Shown: positions 33,694 to 43,269 of the stretch, piece after piece
Numbering within the stretch: the first letter of the stretch is position 1
Layout of the letters: every line of letters starts with the position of its first letter
NCBI GenBank assembly: GCA_964404445.1
Contig: CAYOJW010000003.1
Span: forward strand, 248,001-312,000
DNA: 64,000 bases
Direction of reading: 5' to 3'
Source: UBA2336 sp964404445
GTDB taxonomy: Bacteria; Bacteroidota; Bacteroidia; Cytophagales; Cyclobacteriaceae
Translations under genes and position numbers: made by a program
The notes under the pieces: model-generated
The model's database searches: none
What the model saw: only the letters and a program-made list of their open reading frames with translations
What the model was told of the DNA's origin: nothing

Positions 33694-34656
33694 CTATGGT
33701 TTGGTAAGCTCCGGGATTGCGCTGGTGCTGATCCAGTAAATGTTCCCCGTACCGTTTAGCGGTTGATTATGAATATCTTTTAACTCCTGAAAAGTTACAG
33801 GAGTATCAAAGGATACCGGTAGCTGTAACCGCTCGCTGGTAAAAAACAAAATCTTTTTATCAGGACTGATATACGGACAGTAATCTAATTTAGCTGAGTT
33901 GATGGCCTTGAGGTTTTTTGCCCGGCTCCAGGCACCGTTTATATTGTGGCTGATATAAAGATCACCGCGACCGGTGTCATCGCTTCGCCCAAAGCTTGTA
34001 AAAATAATGAAGCGCTCGTCCGGATCAATAAACGCATTGAACTCGTAACGCGATGAGTTTACACCGCTGTCGAGTGCCACCGGCTTTTGGTAACCCCCGG
34101 CACTCCATGCAGTATAATAAATATCTTCTTTACCAGGCCCGGCAGGGTAGGCCGCAGTAAAATACAGATTTCCGTTACGGGCAACCGATGGATAAAACTC
34201 ATCAGCCGTTGTGTTGACCGGCTCGCCCAGGTTCTTTGGCTCGCCCCATCCATTTGCCGTGCGCTCAACTACCCAAATATCAAAATCTTTTGGAGCAGAT
34301 CCGTACAGCGGACGATTGGATGAGAAGTACAGTTTTTTTCCGTCAGCACTGAAGGCTGGCTCAAGGTCGCTGAACCGCCCTCCAAAGGGTACAACTTCCG
34401 GTGGCGACCAGTTGCCGGATGTGTCTTTCTTCCGGCATACAATCGTCTGAAATGTAGATTGCGGTGTGCTGACGGTGTAATAAATTTCTTTACCATTTGG
34501 GTGGATTGCAAAATCACGTTCATTCATACCCGTGGAAACGATGCCCTGCCCGAACAGTGAGGCTGCGGACGGTGGATGATTAAAAGGAAGGGCAGATTGA
34601 CTGATGGCTGTAGCCAATGCAAACAACCAAAAGTATGCGGTTATAATAAATTTCAT
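33694..34656 (-). CDS. Exported PD40 (TolB-like) beta-propeller protein
   Basis: A 320-residue protein with a signal peptide (YFWLFALATAISQ). The body has about five PD40 / WD40-like blades with the recurring pattern of FSADGKKLYFSSNR, FYPSVARNGNLYFTAAY, FIDPDERFIIFTSFGRS and YISPDKKILFFTSERL. Such propellers act in the periplasm or at the surface as binding modules, not as enzymes. It lies between the sensor kinase gene and the susC operon, on the same strand but with its own terminator. Function unknown. Confidence 0.85.
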   Translation of the reverse strand: MKFIITAYFWLFALATAISQSALPFNHPPSAASLFGQGIVSTGMNERDFAIHPNGKEIYYTVSTPQSTFQTIVCRKKDTSGNWSPPEVVPFGGRFSDLEPAFSADGKKLYFSSNRPLYGSAPKDFDIWVVERTANGWGEPKNLGEPVNTTADEFYPSVARNGNLYFTAAYPAGPGKEDIYYTAWSAGGYQKPVALDSGVNSSRYEFNAFIDPDERFIIFTSFGRSDDTGRGDLYISHNINGAWSRAKNLKAINSAKLDYCPYISPDKKILFFTSERLQLPVSFDTPVTFQELKDIHNQPLNGTGNIYWISTSAIPELTKP

Positions 34657-34785
34657 GTGTTATGTGTTAATAATTTGTTTTCGGACAATATTCATTTTTA
34701 ATGATTGTCGGCCTATCCCGTAACCGGGTAGATTTTTAAATTAACCGGATGTATTTGCAGCAGGTTTTCGGGGTAAATCGATACT

Positions 34786-34815
34786 CATTGATTATTTGCA
34801 GGCAAATAATCAATG
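34786..34815. repeat. Perfect 30-bp inverted repeat at the sensor-kinase stop codon
   Basis: CATTGATTATTTGC and GCAAATAATCAATG are separated by AG. The right arm contains the kinase stop codon. No T-run follows on either strand, so it is not a classical terminator. It may stabilise the mRNA end or bind a protein. Confidence 0.6.
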
Positions 34816-37722
34816 GCCAGCATGAGCAGTGTTGGCAGGAGTGAAGGTAATGCGAAGGTGAGTTTCGCCCGGTTTGCTTATAATTTGCAACTGCGCGTGG
34901 ATACGCAATGCACGCGCACGGATATTTGATAAACCGTTCCCTGACTGATGGCCGGAAGTAAACCCTTTGCCATCATCTTCCAGTACCATCGTTATCTGGT
35001 CGCCTTCGTGCAGTAACCGGTACGCGATGTTGCAGGCGTGAGCGTGTTTATAGGCATTGGTCATCGCTTCTTTAAAGATCATGATCAGCTCGCGTGCAAC
35101 ACCAAAGGAAAGCCTGACATCGTGCTCCAGCATATTATACGCCCTGAACTTGACATCGCTTTCCTGGAAAAGTTTCTCGCCAAAATCTTTTACATAAAGA
35201 AAAAGGTTACTCAATTCATTATTTGAAGGATCAATAGCCCAAATAAAGTCTTTGGTGCCGAGGTTAAGCTGCTTGGCCGACTGCTCAACACGATTATATA
35301 CTTCTTCTTCGGAAAGCCCTTTCTTCATCCTGAGCATACCGATGTAATTAATGATTTTGGCCAGGTGGTTACCCATTTCGTCATGGAAATCGCGGGCAAT
35401 CTCTTTTCGTAATTTTTCTTGTTCACCAAGTTTAATTTTTTCGACAAAAACAGCCTGTTGTACCCTGCGCCTGATCTGAAACCGGATAAGAATCAATGAT
35501 CCTAATAAAAGCGTTACTCCGATAGCCATAAAAAATATCGGCCGCTTATAGAAGGGATCTAAAATGGTAAATGAATAAACCAGCCTGTCGTTTCCCCAAT
35601 GGCCAGAGTAATCGGTTGCTTCAACCAGCAGCGTATAAGTTCCGCCTGGCAGATTATTATAGGTTATCGCCTGTACCTTCGATGCAGGTGACCATTCACG
35701 TTCAAGCTCCTGTATTTTGTACCGGTAAACGGTTGACTCAGGACTTGACTTGTTAACCCGGTTCACATAAAAAGTAAGATGATTTTGATCGTGCCGTAAT
35801 ACCGGATGATCGTGGAAACCTGCTGTTCCTGATGGCAGGTTGTCGTTGCGAAATAACCTCACCGCAGTAAGGTGCAGCGCAAAATGCGCACGACCGTATG
35901 GTTTGGCATTATCTGAAAAGTGGTATAACCCATCATTTGAACCGGCATAAAAAACGGAATCTTCTGCAAGGCAGGCATTAACGCTTGTTTCTACTCCATA
36001 AAATCCATTCTTACGGTTATATAATAATACTTCCGAAACCTGTTGTTGCCCGTTAAGCTTAACCCGGTTTATTCCCCGGTCGGTGCCAATCCAGATAACA
36101 CCATCCGAAGCCGCTACAAAATGAATGTTATCGGAAGCCAACCCTTCCCGTGTCGTGATAAACCGGAAGGTAACCGAATCGGTGTTCATGATTGCTACGC
36201 CCTTACCAAGAGAAGCAACAAGAAGATGTTGGTTATCCAGCTTTGCGAGGCTGTAAATCATTCGTTCATAGAAACCGGGTATCGTTATTTTTTCGATACG
36301 GTCGCGGATAAAAACATTAAGGCCACGCGATGTACCGATAAACAATTTTTCGCCCCACGATTGTAACGAGAAAATATAATCGTTATGTAGGCTGTCGCGC
36401 CACGTATAACGTTTGTAGCCTTCCTTCCCGAATCGCATCAATCCTTTCCCGAGGGTGCCCGCCCAGAGGTTCCCTTCAGGGTCAAATTCAAGGCAATAAA
36501 CCGAGTCAGATGCAAGGCCGTGCTTTTTTCCGTTAACATCGTAAGCTTGAGTGTCGCGGTTAAAACGTAGCAATCCGTCATGGGTTGCCAGGATAAGTTC
36601 GCCCGATTTGTCTTCAATAATGTCGCGCACAATGTTTTGCCCGGGTGTGGAAAAGATAATCGGAGTGGTGTGTGAAGAGTCTATACGTTTTAGCCCCGAG
36701 CCAATTGTACCTACCCATAAGGTTCCACGGCTATCGCGAAAAATGCTCCTGACAAAATCATGTTCAACAATTTTAACAAAATCGTTTTTCCGGACTTTAA
36801 ACAACCCCTGACCGTAGGTGCCAAACCAGTTATTACCTTCCGAATCAATAACCGATACAGAAATATCTGTTATTTGGGGGATGGACTCTTCAGGGAAGAA
36901 ATCAATACCGGAACGTGTGCTTTGAAGTCCCAGGGCATTTATGCTCCAGCCCGTATCGTGCAGGGTGTCATAGGCTACCAACATACTTTCAGGAAGCGCT
37001 TCCAAAGGCTCAACGGTTCCGTTGTCGTGCAGTTTGAGAAGTTTCGGATAACCGGACAGAATTACACTGCCCCTGACTTTTGTAACGGATAAACGCCTCA
37101 CAGGCTCGCCTGGCAATTGGTAATACCTCAAAACTGATCCGCAACGATACATTAGCTTGCCTCCGCGATATAAAAGGTACAACTCGTTGTGCCCGGAACT
37201 AACCAGGGCATTTATTTTTTCTGCGTTAGGATCATACAGCACAGAATCGCGATAGATCTTTCCAAGCTGGCCGCGACTCGTGAGAAACAACAACGTGTCG
37301 GCAACAACAGCCATGTCTATAATATAAGCTTGTTGTAAGTGATACGGGTTATGGAAGAGAAAATTTTTAAACGTTTTTCCATCAAAGCATGAAATGCCCC
37401 GTCCAGTACCGATCCATAATAATCCTGATCTGCCCAATGCCAGACAGGTTACCGTGTTATAAATAAGGCCGTTCGATTCATGAAAGCTGGTAAACTCGCG
37501 GCCATCAAAACGGGCTATCCCACCGCCTGCAGTTCCGATCCACAGGTAACCGAGGCTGTCTTCTACGATGCCGGTGATTGTAGGGTTAGGCAGCCCCTCT
37601 GAAATTCCATAATTCTGAACTGAGAAACGCTGCGCCTGCACGGCCTCCGGAACCTGCAGCAATGGCAGGATCACAAACAGGGCTACTGCATAGCGTGCAT
37701 ATATACTACACTTTCGGTACAT
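34810..37722 (-). CDS. Sensor histidine kinase with periplasmic two-component-regulator propeller
   Basis: A 970-residue membrane kinase. A signal/anchor (MYRKCSIYARYAVALFVILPLLQ) leads to about 14 reg_prop repeats of the type GYLWIGTAGGGIARFDG across residues 40 to 620, then a Y_Y_Y domain (TYNNLPGGTYTLLVEATDYSGHWG), one membrane span near 724 to 747, a HisKA_3 dimerisation helix (RDFHDEMGNHLAKI, phospho-His near 780) and a HATPase_c domain with FKEAMTNAYKHAHA and LEDDGKGFTSG. The start at 37722 was chosen over 37797, which precedes no signal peptide. Its partner regulator lies immediately upstream. Propeller kinases sense ligands in the periplasm, often glycans, so control of the neighbouring SusCD or TonB receptor genes is a fair guess. 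Confidence 0.93.
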   Translation of the reverse strand: MYRKCSIYARYAVALFVILPLLQVPEAVQAQRFSVQNYGISEGLPNPTITGIVEDSLGYLWIGTAGGGIARFDGREFTSFHESNGLIYNTVTCLALGRSGLLWIGTGRGISCFDGKTFKNFLFHNPYHLQQAYIIDMAVVADTLLFLTSRGQLGKIYRDSVLYDPNAEKINALVSSGHNELYLLYRGGKLMYRCGSVLRYYQLPGEPVRRLSVTKVRGSVILSGYPKLLKLHDNGTVEPLEALPESMLVAYDTLHDTGWSINALGLQSTRSGIDFFPEESIPQITDISVSVIDSEGNNWFGTYGQGLFKVRKNDFVKIVEHDFVRSIFRDSRGTLWVGTIGSGLKRIDSSHTTPIIFSTPGQNIVRDIIEDKSGELILATHDGLLRFNRDTQAYDVNGKKHGLASDSVYCLEFDPEGNLWAGTLGKGLMRFGKEGYKRYTWRDSLHNDYIFSLQSWGEKLFIGTSRGLNVFIRDRIEKITIPGFYERMIYSLAKLDNQHLLVASLGKGVAIMNTDSVTFRFITTREGLASDNIHFVAASDGVIWIGTDRGINRVKLNGQQQVSEVLLYNRKNGFYGVETSVNACLAEDSVFYAGSNDGLYHFSDNAKPYGRAHFALHLTAVRLFRNDNLPSGTAGFHDHPVLRHDQNHLTFYVNRVNKSSPESTVYRYKIQELEREWSPASKVQAITYNNLPGGTYTLLVEATDYSGHWGNDRLVYSFTILDPFYKRPIFFMAIGVTLLLGSLILIRFQIRRRVQQAVFVEKIKLGEQEKLRKEIARDFHDEMGNHLAKIINYIGMLRMKKGLSEEEVYNRVEQSAKQLNLGTKDFIWAIDPSNNELSNLFLYVKDFGEKLFQESDVKFRAYNMLEHDVRLSFGVARELIMIFKEAMTNAYKHAHACNIAYRLLHEGDQITMVLEDDGKGFTSGHQSGNGLSNIRARALRIHAQLQIISKPGETHLRITFTPANTAHAGH

Positions 37723-37765
37723 GACTACTTCATCCGTATGAAAAATTACCTTACGTGCATACCGG

Positions 37766-38386
37766 TTAGATGTAATGCTCGCGCGTGGCGACTTCAATCG
37801 CTTTGGATTTTGAGTTCACATGCAGTTTTTGATAAATATTCCGGATGTGCGTTTTGGCTGTTTCTTTCGAGATGTAAAGCTCTTCCGATATTTGTGTGTA
37901 GGTCATGCCACGCGATACAAGCGTAAGCACTTGCTTTTCCCGCACCGACAGGGGCGAGTTCAGGTTAATGTGAAAATTGTGGATGACCATTTTGGCAATC
38001 CGGCTGCTCATGGGCGCTCCGCCTTTAACAATTTCATCTAAGGCTGCAATCAACTCAAGATAATTTGAGTTCTTGGTAATATAACCGCTTGCACCGGCTT
38101 TTAGCGCATCAAATACTAATTGATCGTCTTCATATACCGTAACAATGATAATTTCTGTGTGGCGGAATTTCTCTTTAATTACCTGAGTGCCATAAATACC
38201 GTTTTTACCAGGAAGTTCAATATCCATCAGTACAATATCGACTGGTGAACGCAATAACACGGGAAGAGCTTCTTCAACAGAACTGTATTTACCGACAACC
38301 TTATAGCGATCTGAGCTGTTGATGATCAGCGCAAAACTGTCGCGGAGATCCTGCTGGTCTTCAATCAACGCAACCTGTTTTTTCAT
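37766..38386 (-). CDS. NarL/LuxR-family response regulator
   Basis: A 206-residue DNA-binding regulator. The receiver domain has IVLMDIELPGKNG with the phospho-accepting Asp at about residue 55, ITVYEDDQ-type Thr and the lysine in GYITKNS. A short linker leads to a LuxR helix-turn-helix (LSVREKQVLTLVSRGMTYTQISEELYISKETAKTHIRNIYQKL, about residues 140 to 200). The start MKKQVALIED is preferred; an ATG 33 bases earlier (38419) is also in frame. It precedes the propeller kinase gene by 43 bases and should be phosphorylated by it. Confidence 0.92.
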   Translation of the reverse strand: MKKQVALIEDQQDLRDSFALIINSSDRYKVVGKYSSVEEALPVLLRSPVDIVLMDIELPGKNGIYGTQVIKEKFRHTEIIIVTVYEDDQLVFDALKAGASGYITKNSNYLELIAALDEIVKGGAPMSSRIAKMVIHNFHINLNSPLSVREKQVLTLVSRGMTYTQISEELYISKETAKTHIRNIYQKLHVNSKSKAIEVATREHYI

Positions 38387-38665
38387 GAAAGATGGGGTAT
38401 GCATGGTTTTCATATACAATGCCGGAATATTGCATAAGCAAGCTATATAATTTTTTAGTTATGGAATATACTGCATTTTGGGTGATATATTTTAAAATAA
38501 CCTGATTACTAAGCTGGAAATGGGGTAGCTGTGTGCTGCTTTAATTTTTTTGGATAGAAAACCCGCACATTGATTGGTAGAGGAATCCACCGATTATTTC
38601 CGGCTTACTAACTCCCTGAACGCTGTGGCTATAAACCGGATTGCGCCATTTTCGTTACAAATAGT

Positions 38666-41233
38666 TTAGTACGAATACCGCAACGTTACACCGTATGTAC
38701 GCGGGTCGCCCAATACCCCGGCATAGTGCCCGGCATTTCCGGCTGCCGGTAACAGTTGTTCGTAGTAATCGGTGTCCAACAGGTTACGTCCCCATAAAAA
38801 GAACGATAACCCTTGTACCGCCCGAAAACCCAGGCGGGCATTGAATAGCGCGTAGCCTTCTACGTTGAGGTAACGCGAAGGGGAAGGGCTGGATGAAAAC
38901 TCCGACCGGTAAAACCCATCGATACCCAGAAAAAATTTACCGTGCTGTCCCCATACAAATTGCGGTTTGGTTGAAACCTCACCGCCCAACGAGCCAGCCC
39001 ATTTGGATATACCGGGTAAACGTTTTCCGGAAATATCTTTAAACGCGGCAGAGCCTCCGGTTTCTTCTAACGGTATCGGTGCATTGGTGAACGATTCGTA
39101 CCAGCCATCGGTGTAAGCAACCGCAGTGTATAAATTGAACCGTTCACTAAACTGAATGTTGCCATCGAGTTCAACACCAAACACACGAACCTCTTCGGCA
39201 TTGGCTAAGTAGCCCCGGTTAACACCTACTTCGGCTGTTTGCACCTGGGTTTGGTAATCATCGATTTGCGTGTGGTGTATCACTAAGTTTACCGTAGCAT
39301 TGTGTGCGGGCGATGTTTTAATACCGGCCTCAACATGGCGAACGTATTCGGGTTTAATACGGGCAAGGTCTATCAATACTTCGCCACTGGCCGTAGGCAG
39401 GCCGCCTAAGTTTATGCCTACCGGTTTGTAACTGGTAGAATATGTAGTGAAGGCGTTAATTGCAGGGGTAAATTGATAGGTAATGGTTAGCTGTCCCGAA
39501 AAGTTCGATTCATCCACATCGGCAACAAAAGCCTGATCGGTATATACGGCACGTTTAAGGGCGATAAGGTCGGGATCGGTTGTTTGCAGCCCGCCATACG
39601 TTTGCCGGTTGTAATCCACTTTTTTAGAATCGAAGTTATACCGTATGCCGGGCAGTATGTGCAGATGTTCGGTAATGGCCCAGTCGGCCTGCGCAAAAAC
39701 AGCCGCACCTAATGATTCAAGCGTTGATACGGTTCGGATGCCGTACCCGTCAAACAATCCGGGAGTTTCCCATAACGTACTGGCAGAGTTTTGCGAAAAG
39801 CGCCATTGTGCCGCGCCTGATTCTTCTGTATGGTATGGATCGGTTTTCAAATTCTGGATCAGCAAAAAAGCACCGACAACTCCGCTCAGTTTGGTAGTGA
39901 TCTCACCTGCATAGCGGATTTCCTGCGACCATTGCTGATGTTTGGATGGCGCCTGCGACAAACTGAGAACCGGTAAACCGGTAAAGTCGCGATCGTTAGA
40001 GGGGTTCCAGTTCCAATAACGCCATGCAGCGGTGGAGGTAAGAATGCCACTGCCAATTTTTTTATCGATGTTTAACGATACACCGCCCAGTTCGTTACCC
40101 GAACGCCACTGCGTATCGTGATCAACTTTGCGGTCAAACGGATCGCGGCTGGGTAAATCGTAATTCAAATCAGCAATAATTTGTTCGAACTGCCGGTAAG
40201 CAGCCCGCAGGGTAGGGGCTACACCGGCAAATACCTGGGCGTAACCTTCGGGGTTTTGGTTAGAGGCATCGGCTGCAAGCGTAATGCTCCAGTCTTGTGC
40301 AGGTTTAAACAACAGTTGTGCGCGCACACCTAAGTTGTTTAAATCGTTAATATGCTTTTGCGTTCTTACATTATAGATAACGCCATCGCGTTGTGTGCCC
40401 GAGAACGAAATACGTGCGGCAAATTTTTTTCCTAACGGCCCCGTAACCGAGCTTTTGGCCTGAATGTACCCGTAGTTGCCATAGCTTACTTCAAGATTAG
40501 CGCCCGGTGTAAAGCTGGCGGCACGGGTTGTAATGTTAAAGGCGCCCGCTGTTGTGTTTTTTCCAAAGAGTGTGCCTTGCGGCCCGCGCAACACTTCAAT
40601 TTGTTCGATGTCGATAAAATCAAGCGTGGTGGCTGCAGGCCGTGCATAATAAATACCATCTACATAAAAGCCAACGCCCGGATCAATACCATCGTTGGTA
40701 AGGCCGAAGGTGGAACCCATACCCCGGATGTTCAGCGTTGTATTGCGTGGATTGGATGAGTACAATTGAACCGTAGGCACTAATTCTTTAATGCGGTTTA
40801 CGTTGAAGGCACCGGTGCTTTCAACAAGCGCGCCCCCTATAATAGAAATGGGGATGGGAACATCCTGCGCAGTTTCATTTCTACGCCTTGCAGTAACCGT
40901 TACTTCGGTAAGCAGGCTTTCGGTAAGCAGGGTAATGGTTACGGGCTCGGTGGGTAATACGGCAAGCTGGCTTTCGTAAGGTTTATAACCGGTCGAGCTA
41001 ATGCGCAGTGTAAAGGGCAGGTTAGTTGGTGTTGGCAGTGTGAAAGCACCACTTTCATCGGTGACGGCATACAGGCTGGTTCCTTTTATAACTACGTTGG
41101 CGTGCGCTACCGGCAGCCCATCGCTTCCTTTTACAAAACCCGAAAGCGTTTGTTGCGCCCATGTGGTGAAAACACCACAGAGGATGAATACGATGCAGAG
41201 GGGTATGGTTTTAAAGCGGGTATGCATAAACAT
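38666..41233 (-). CDS. TonB-dependent receptor (iron- or cofactor-type) with carboxypeptidase-like N-domain
   Basis: An 855-residue outer-membrane receptor. After a signal peptide ending TWAQ comes a carboxypeptidase-regulatory-like domain (LSGFVKGSDGLPVAHANVVIKG), then a TonB box-like region (LLTEVTVTARRRNETAQDVP), a plug (LNIRGMGSTFGLTNDGIDPGVGFYVDG and IEVLRGPQGTLFGKNTTAGAFN) and a barrel ending DPRTYGVTLRYSY. The plug resembles the large FecA/FyuA-like family found in Proteobacteria rather than SusC. It is followed by no SusD. Probable iron-siderophore, cobalamin or small-molecule importer; no riboswitch is visible upstream. Confidence 0.92.
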   Translation of the reverse strand: MFMHTRFKTIPLCIVFILCGVFTTWAQQTLSGFVKGSDGLPVAHANVVIKGTSLYAVTDESGAFTLPTPTNLPFTLRISSTGYKPYESQLAVLPTEPVTITLLTESLLTEVTVTARRRNETAQDVPIPISIIGGALVESTGAFNVNRIKELVPTVQLYSSNPRNTTLNIRGMGSTFGLTNDGIDPGVGFYVDGIYYARPAATTLDFIDIEQIEVLRGPQGTLFGKNTTAGAFNITTRAASFTPGANLEVSYGNYGYIQAKSSVTGPLGKKFAARISFSGTQRDGVIYNVRTQKHINDLNNLGVRAQLLFKPAQDWSITLAADASNQNPEGYAQVFAGVAPTLRAAYRQFEQIIADLNYDLPSRDPFDRKVDHDTQWRSGNELGGVSLNIDKKIGSGILTSTAAWRYWNWNPSNDRDFTGLPVLSLSQAPSKHQQWSQEIRYAGEITTKLSGVVGAFLLIQNLKTDPYHTEESGAAQWRFSQNSASTLWETPGLFDGYGIRTVSTLESLGAAVFAQADWAITEHLHILPGIRYNFDSKKVDYNRQTYGGLQTTDPDLIALKRAVYTDQAFVADVDESNFSGQLTITYQFTPAINAFTTYSTSYKPVGINLGGLPTASGEVLIDLARIKPEYVRHVEAGIKTSPAHNATVNLVIHHTQIDDYQTQVQTAEVGVNRGYLANAEEVRVFGVELDGNIQFSERFNLYTAVAYTDGWYESFTNAPIPLEETGGSAAFKDISGKRLPGISKWAGSLGGEVSTKPQFVWGQHGKFFLGIDGFYRSEFSSSPSPSRYLNVEGYALFNARLGFRAVQGLSFFLWGRNLLDTDYYEQLLPAAGNAGHYAGVLGDPRTYGVTLRYSY

Positions 41234-41542
41234 GATGTCTGGTTCAGGCGAGCAAATATATCAAAGGTTTTTTAAAAGTCTATTAAATCGATAGGAATTA
41301 TATAATTATACTATTTACCTGAAAATTCAATCGTTTGAAAAAGGAATGGTTGGGGAGTGATGTGGGAATCTGTCTGTCGGGCAGGCTGATGCTTAAACAA
41401 CATAAAAAAAGATGCCTCACTTAAAATAAACAGTTATCAGCCCCGTCTTATGCATTATGCCGCTGAGGCACAATTACCTAATTTTGTACAGATCAACCCT
41501 TTATGAAACCCATAAACATTAGCGAAATAACTGTACCCTAAC
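41234..41542. other. 309-base divergent intergenic region
   Basis: AT-rich, no frame of note. TATATTTG on the minus strand (41253-41260) may be the -7 element of the TonB receptor, about 20 bases before its ATG. TAATTTTG on the plus strand (41479-41486) may serve the metallo-hydrolase. TGCCTCA (41413-41419) and TGAGGCA (41464-41470) form a long-loop inverted pair. No further gene or operator is apparent. Confidence 0.5.
41479..41486 (+). promoter_or_regulatory. -7 element of the metallo-hydrolase promoter
   Basis: TAATTTTG matches TAnnTTTG and ends 57 bases before the GTG start. No convincing -33 TTG is seen. Confidence 0.4.
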
Positions 41543-42676
41543 GTGAAGAAATTTTTTATTAAAACCCTGAAGCGCACAATGCTTACACTGCTGGTGTTGA
41601 TCGTGGCGCTTGTTGTTACTACTATATTATATATGCGACTGAGTAAATTTGGAAAATCGCCCGAAGGGGCACGGTTAGAGCGGATCAAACAATCGGAAAA
41701 TTTTAAAGATGGTACGTTCCAGAACAAGAGTTTCACACCGCAGCTTGTAGAAGGTTATTCGATGGCGGGTGTCTTTTATAATTTCTTCTTTGCAAAAAAA
41801 GAAAGACTGATCCCGGTCGATACCATTCCTTCCCGTAAAACCGATTTGCGTATCCTGCCTGCCGACAAGGATATGTTGGTTTGGTTTGGGCACTCTTCGT
41901 ATTTCATGCAGTTGAACGGAAAACGTTTCTTAGTTGATCCGGTGTTTAGCGGAAATGCCTCGCCCGTGCCGGGAACCGTGAAATCATTTACCGGAACGGA
42001 TGTTTATACCGTTGATGAACTGCCATCTATCGATTACCTGTTAATTACGCACGACCATTACGATCACCTCGATTACGAAACCATTGTGAAACTTAAACCG
42101 AAAGTAAATACCGTTATTTGCGGATTAGGTGTTGGTGCACATTTTGAACATTGGGGGTACGATCTGAATAAAGTGCTTGAACGCGATTGGTACGAAACGG
42201 TTTCGCCCGGCAACACGATACAGATACACATTACACCGGCTCGCCATTTTTCGGGGCGCGGCTTTAAGCGTAACAATACATTGTGGTGCTCGTATGTGAT
42301 TGAAACACCACAACGGAAAATTTACCTTGGTGGCGACAGCGGTTACGATACTCACTTTGCCGAGATCGGGAAAAAATTTGGCCCGTTCGATTTAGCAGTT
42401 ATTGAAAACGGCCAGTATAATGTGGCGTGGCGCTACATTCACGCATTGCCCGAAGAGGTGCTTCAGGCCGGGCAGGATTTACAGGCTAAGCGTTTGCTTC
42501 CGGTGCATTCGGGCAAGTTTAAGTTGGCGCTTCATCCGTGGGACGAACCCCTTGCGCGTATTGCTGAACTGAACAAACAAATTGGTATTCCGTTGGTAAC
42601 CCCGCTTATTGGCGAAGTTGTTGATCTGGCCAACGACCAGCAACAGTTTACGCAATGGTGGGAGGGGTTAGAGTAA
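41543..42676 (+). CDS. Membrane-anchored MBL-fold hydrolase (NAPE-PLD/lactonase-like)
   Basis: A 377-residue metallo-beta-lactamase-fold enzyme. An N-terminal membrane anchor (TLLVLIVALVVTTILYM) is followed by WFGHSSYFMQLNGKRFLVDPVFS and the metal motif LLITHDHYDHLDY, then TPARHFSGRGFKRNNTLWCSYVIE and YLGGDSGYDTHF, and late LLPVHSGKFKLALHPWDEP. This order is that of the NAPE-phospholipase D-like subgroup (also UlaG-like). The start is GTG at 41543. Because of the anchor it probably acts in the periplasm on membrane lipids or lactones; the true substrate is unknown. Convergent with the Rrf2 gene. Confidence 0.9.
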   Translation: MKKFFIKTLKRTMLTLLVLIVALVVTTILYMRLSKFGKSPEGARLERIKQSENFKDGTFQNKSFTPQLVEGYSMAGVFYNFFFAKKERLIPVDTIPSRKTDLRILPADKDMLVWFGHSSYFMQLNGKRFLVDPVFSGNASPVPGTVKSFTGTDVYTVDELPSIDYLLITHDHYDHLDYETIVKLKPKVNTVICGLGVGAHFEHWGYDLNKVLERDWYETVSPGNTIQIHITPARHFSGRGFKRNNTLWCSYVIETPQRKIYLGGDSGYDTHFAEIGKKFGPFDLAVIENGQYNVAWRYIHALPEEVLQAGQDLQAKRLLPVHSGKFKLALHPWDEPLARIAELNKQIGIPLVTPLIGEVVDLANDQQQFTQWWEGLE

Positions 42677-42728
42677 GCGCGTTTTTGCGCTATAAGAAAT
42701 GGTTTATTTTTAGCGAAACGTATTGTTT

Positions 42729-42784
42729 CGATCGAAAATCACCATTAGTATGCCAAATGGTTAGCGGGTTGATTTTCGCGATCG
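42729..42784. repeat. Interrupted inverted repeat between convergent genes
   Basis: CGATCGAAAATCA (42729-42741) pairs with TGATTTTCGCGATCG (42770-42784) with a two-base bulge. Inner ACCATT and AATGGT add further pairs. It overlaps the last Rrf2 codons at 42761 on. Possibly a bidirectional terminator. Confidence 0.5.
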
Positions 42785-43219
42785 CTTATTTTTCAGGAAA
42801 GTGTTACCCTTATCCAGATCATCAACCAACGATTGTACCGTTGCCTCACGCATAACTTTTCTGAGTTGGTCTTTATACTGCTTTACCTGATGATGAATGG
42901 GACACGGAAATGTATCGGAACATTCCTTTAACCCCAGCACACAGTTGTGAAGCACATCATCATTGCCGTCTATCACTTTAACAATTGCGCTCAACGATAT
43001 TGGTCTGGCCTTCGCAGCAATAAAAAATCCGCCATTAGGGCCTTTAATGGAATTAATGATTCCTCCCCGTACCAGCGTTTGCAATATCTTGGCCGTAAAA
43101 GGAGGTGGCGCATCAATCTGTTTAGAAATTTCAGGAATGCTTAAGCGGTAATTATCCCCGCTCTTCAACTGGATATACATAACCGCCCGAATGGCATACT
43201 CACAAGCCCTTGTAAACAT
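42761..43219 (-). CDS. Rrf2-family transcriptional regulator with three-cysteine cluster motif
   Basis: A 152-residue winged-helix regulator. The N-terminal MFTRACEYAIRAVMYI is the classic Rrf2 start. The wing is IKGPNGGFFIA. The cysteines C93, C100 and C106 (HNCVLGLKEC then PCPIHH, spacing CX6CX5C) lie where IscR and NsrR bind a 2Fe-2S or 4Fe-4S cluster, so redox or NO sensing is plausible. It lies 50 bases downstream of the 608-residue gene on the same strand, so the pair may be one transcript. A likely operator lies upstream of that gene. IscR, NsrR and RsrR all fit this reading; no subgroup can be chosen safely. Confidence 0.88.
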   Translation of the reverse strand: MFTRACEYAIRAVMYIQLKSGDNYRLSIPEISKQIDAPPPFTAKILQTLVRGGIINSIKGPNGGFFIAAKARPISLSAIVKVIDGNDDVLHNCVLGLKECSDTFPCPIHHQVKQYKDQLRKVMREATVQSLVDDLDKGNTFLKNKRSRKSTR

Positions 43220-43269
43220 AACTGCAATTGTTCTTTAGCGAATTACGAAAATTTACGGGCATCACCAAC

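Noticed and set aside
38387..38665. Possible cobalamin or other riboswitch near the TonB receptor
   Set aside because: It lies downstream of the receptor stop, not upstream, and no conserved box is seen; it has only small hairpins.
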